A program made the position numbers and the translations under genes. DNA of 42,899 bases from Gammaproteobacteria bacterium (lineage in GTDB: Bacteria; Pseudomonadota; Gammaproteobacteria; Steroidobacterales; Woeseiaceae): positions 1 through 42,899 of the forward strand of contig JAUHZT010000012.1 of assembly GCA_030425905.1 (NCBI GenBank), given 5' to 3'. Position 1 is the first letter of the stretch. Each line of letters begins with the position of its first letter. This document shows positions 42,878-42,899 of this stretch, in pieces. The notes beneath the pieces are model-generated. The model did not search any database. It saw nothing but the letters and a program-made list of their open reading frames with translations, and was not told where the DNA came from.

Positions 42878-42899
42878 ATGGCAACGAGCACTGCAAAAC
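42878..42899 (+). CDS. Start of an unidentified gene (partial)
   Basis: An ATG behind the strong Shine-Dalgarno GGGAGGG opens a frame MATSTAK that runs off the window. With the extended -10 promoter 40 bases upstream the start is convincing, but the product cannot be identified from seven codons. Confidence 0.7.

Noticed and set aside
1..42899. CRISPR arrays, tRNA genes, intact transposases
   Set aside because: No regularly spaced identical repeats, cloverleaf-like sequences or transposase motifs were found on reading either strand.

Overview
The window looks like chromosomal DNA of a free-living Gram-negative bacterium, most likely a gammaproteobacterium. GC content looks to be in the high 50s by eye. 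It encodes many lipoproteins, Tat substrates and outer-membrane barrels, an E. coli-type LexA box, and families common in gammaproteobacteria (PA0069-type radical SAM, DUF4197, YggU, paired TldD/TldE, MscS). I see no tRNA, rRNA, CRISPR array or intact insertion sequence. The organism assignment is an inference from gene content.

Region by region. 1-5.2 kb: a tight minus-strand run encodes a TPR/TonB-C protein, an M23 peptidase, MsrA, GTP cyclohydrolase I, a membrane-anchored beta-propeller and a truncated NDUFA9-like SDR. 5.3-6.5 kb: a PA0069-type radical SAM gene has a near-ideal LexA box lying over its promoter. 6.5-12.9 kb: a glycine-zipper lipoprotein, a CDF transporter, a minus-strand trio (rhomboid, MRJP/yellow-like propeller, MscS) ending in a strong terminator, then plus-strand SRPBCC, MBL-fold and FdxA genes. 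13-16.2 kb: a haloalkane dehalogenase-like gene diverges from an HSL-type esterase, followed by a zinc-ribbon methyltransferase.

16.3-28.2 kb is the most unusual part. Two diverging operons flank a structured spacer of about 0.9 kb. The minus operon encodes a one-heme exported protein, an 833-residue lipoprotein with a duplicated CxxCH...HNCW heme domain plus a LamG-like domain, and a Tat-exported DUF1501-like protein, and ends in a perfect terminator. The plus operon encodes a 925-residue di-heme beta-propeller lipoprotein resembling hydrazine synthase alpha, an SH3b outer-membrane barrel, a second barrel lipoprotein, DUF4266 and DUF3570. Nearly every product is predicted to be exported and four carry CxxCH heme sites, so I infer an undescribed envelope redox complex. 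The spacer holds a leader ORF with mutually exclusive hairpins (attenuator-like), a CRP-like palindrome and a long stem-loop.

28.3-38.1 kb: LemA and DUF2207, a rhomboid, a GAF-domain remnant, a Tat/lipobox TldD with an unsignalled TldE, an S41 peptidase lipoprotein with a small partner, a protein carrying two retropepsin DTG motifs, and YggU. 38.2-42.9 kb: DUF4197, an exported ADP-ribosylglycohydrolase-like lipoprotein, two orphan genes in looser and more AT-rich DNA with degenerate spacer repeats, and the start of a further gene behind an extended -10 promoter.
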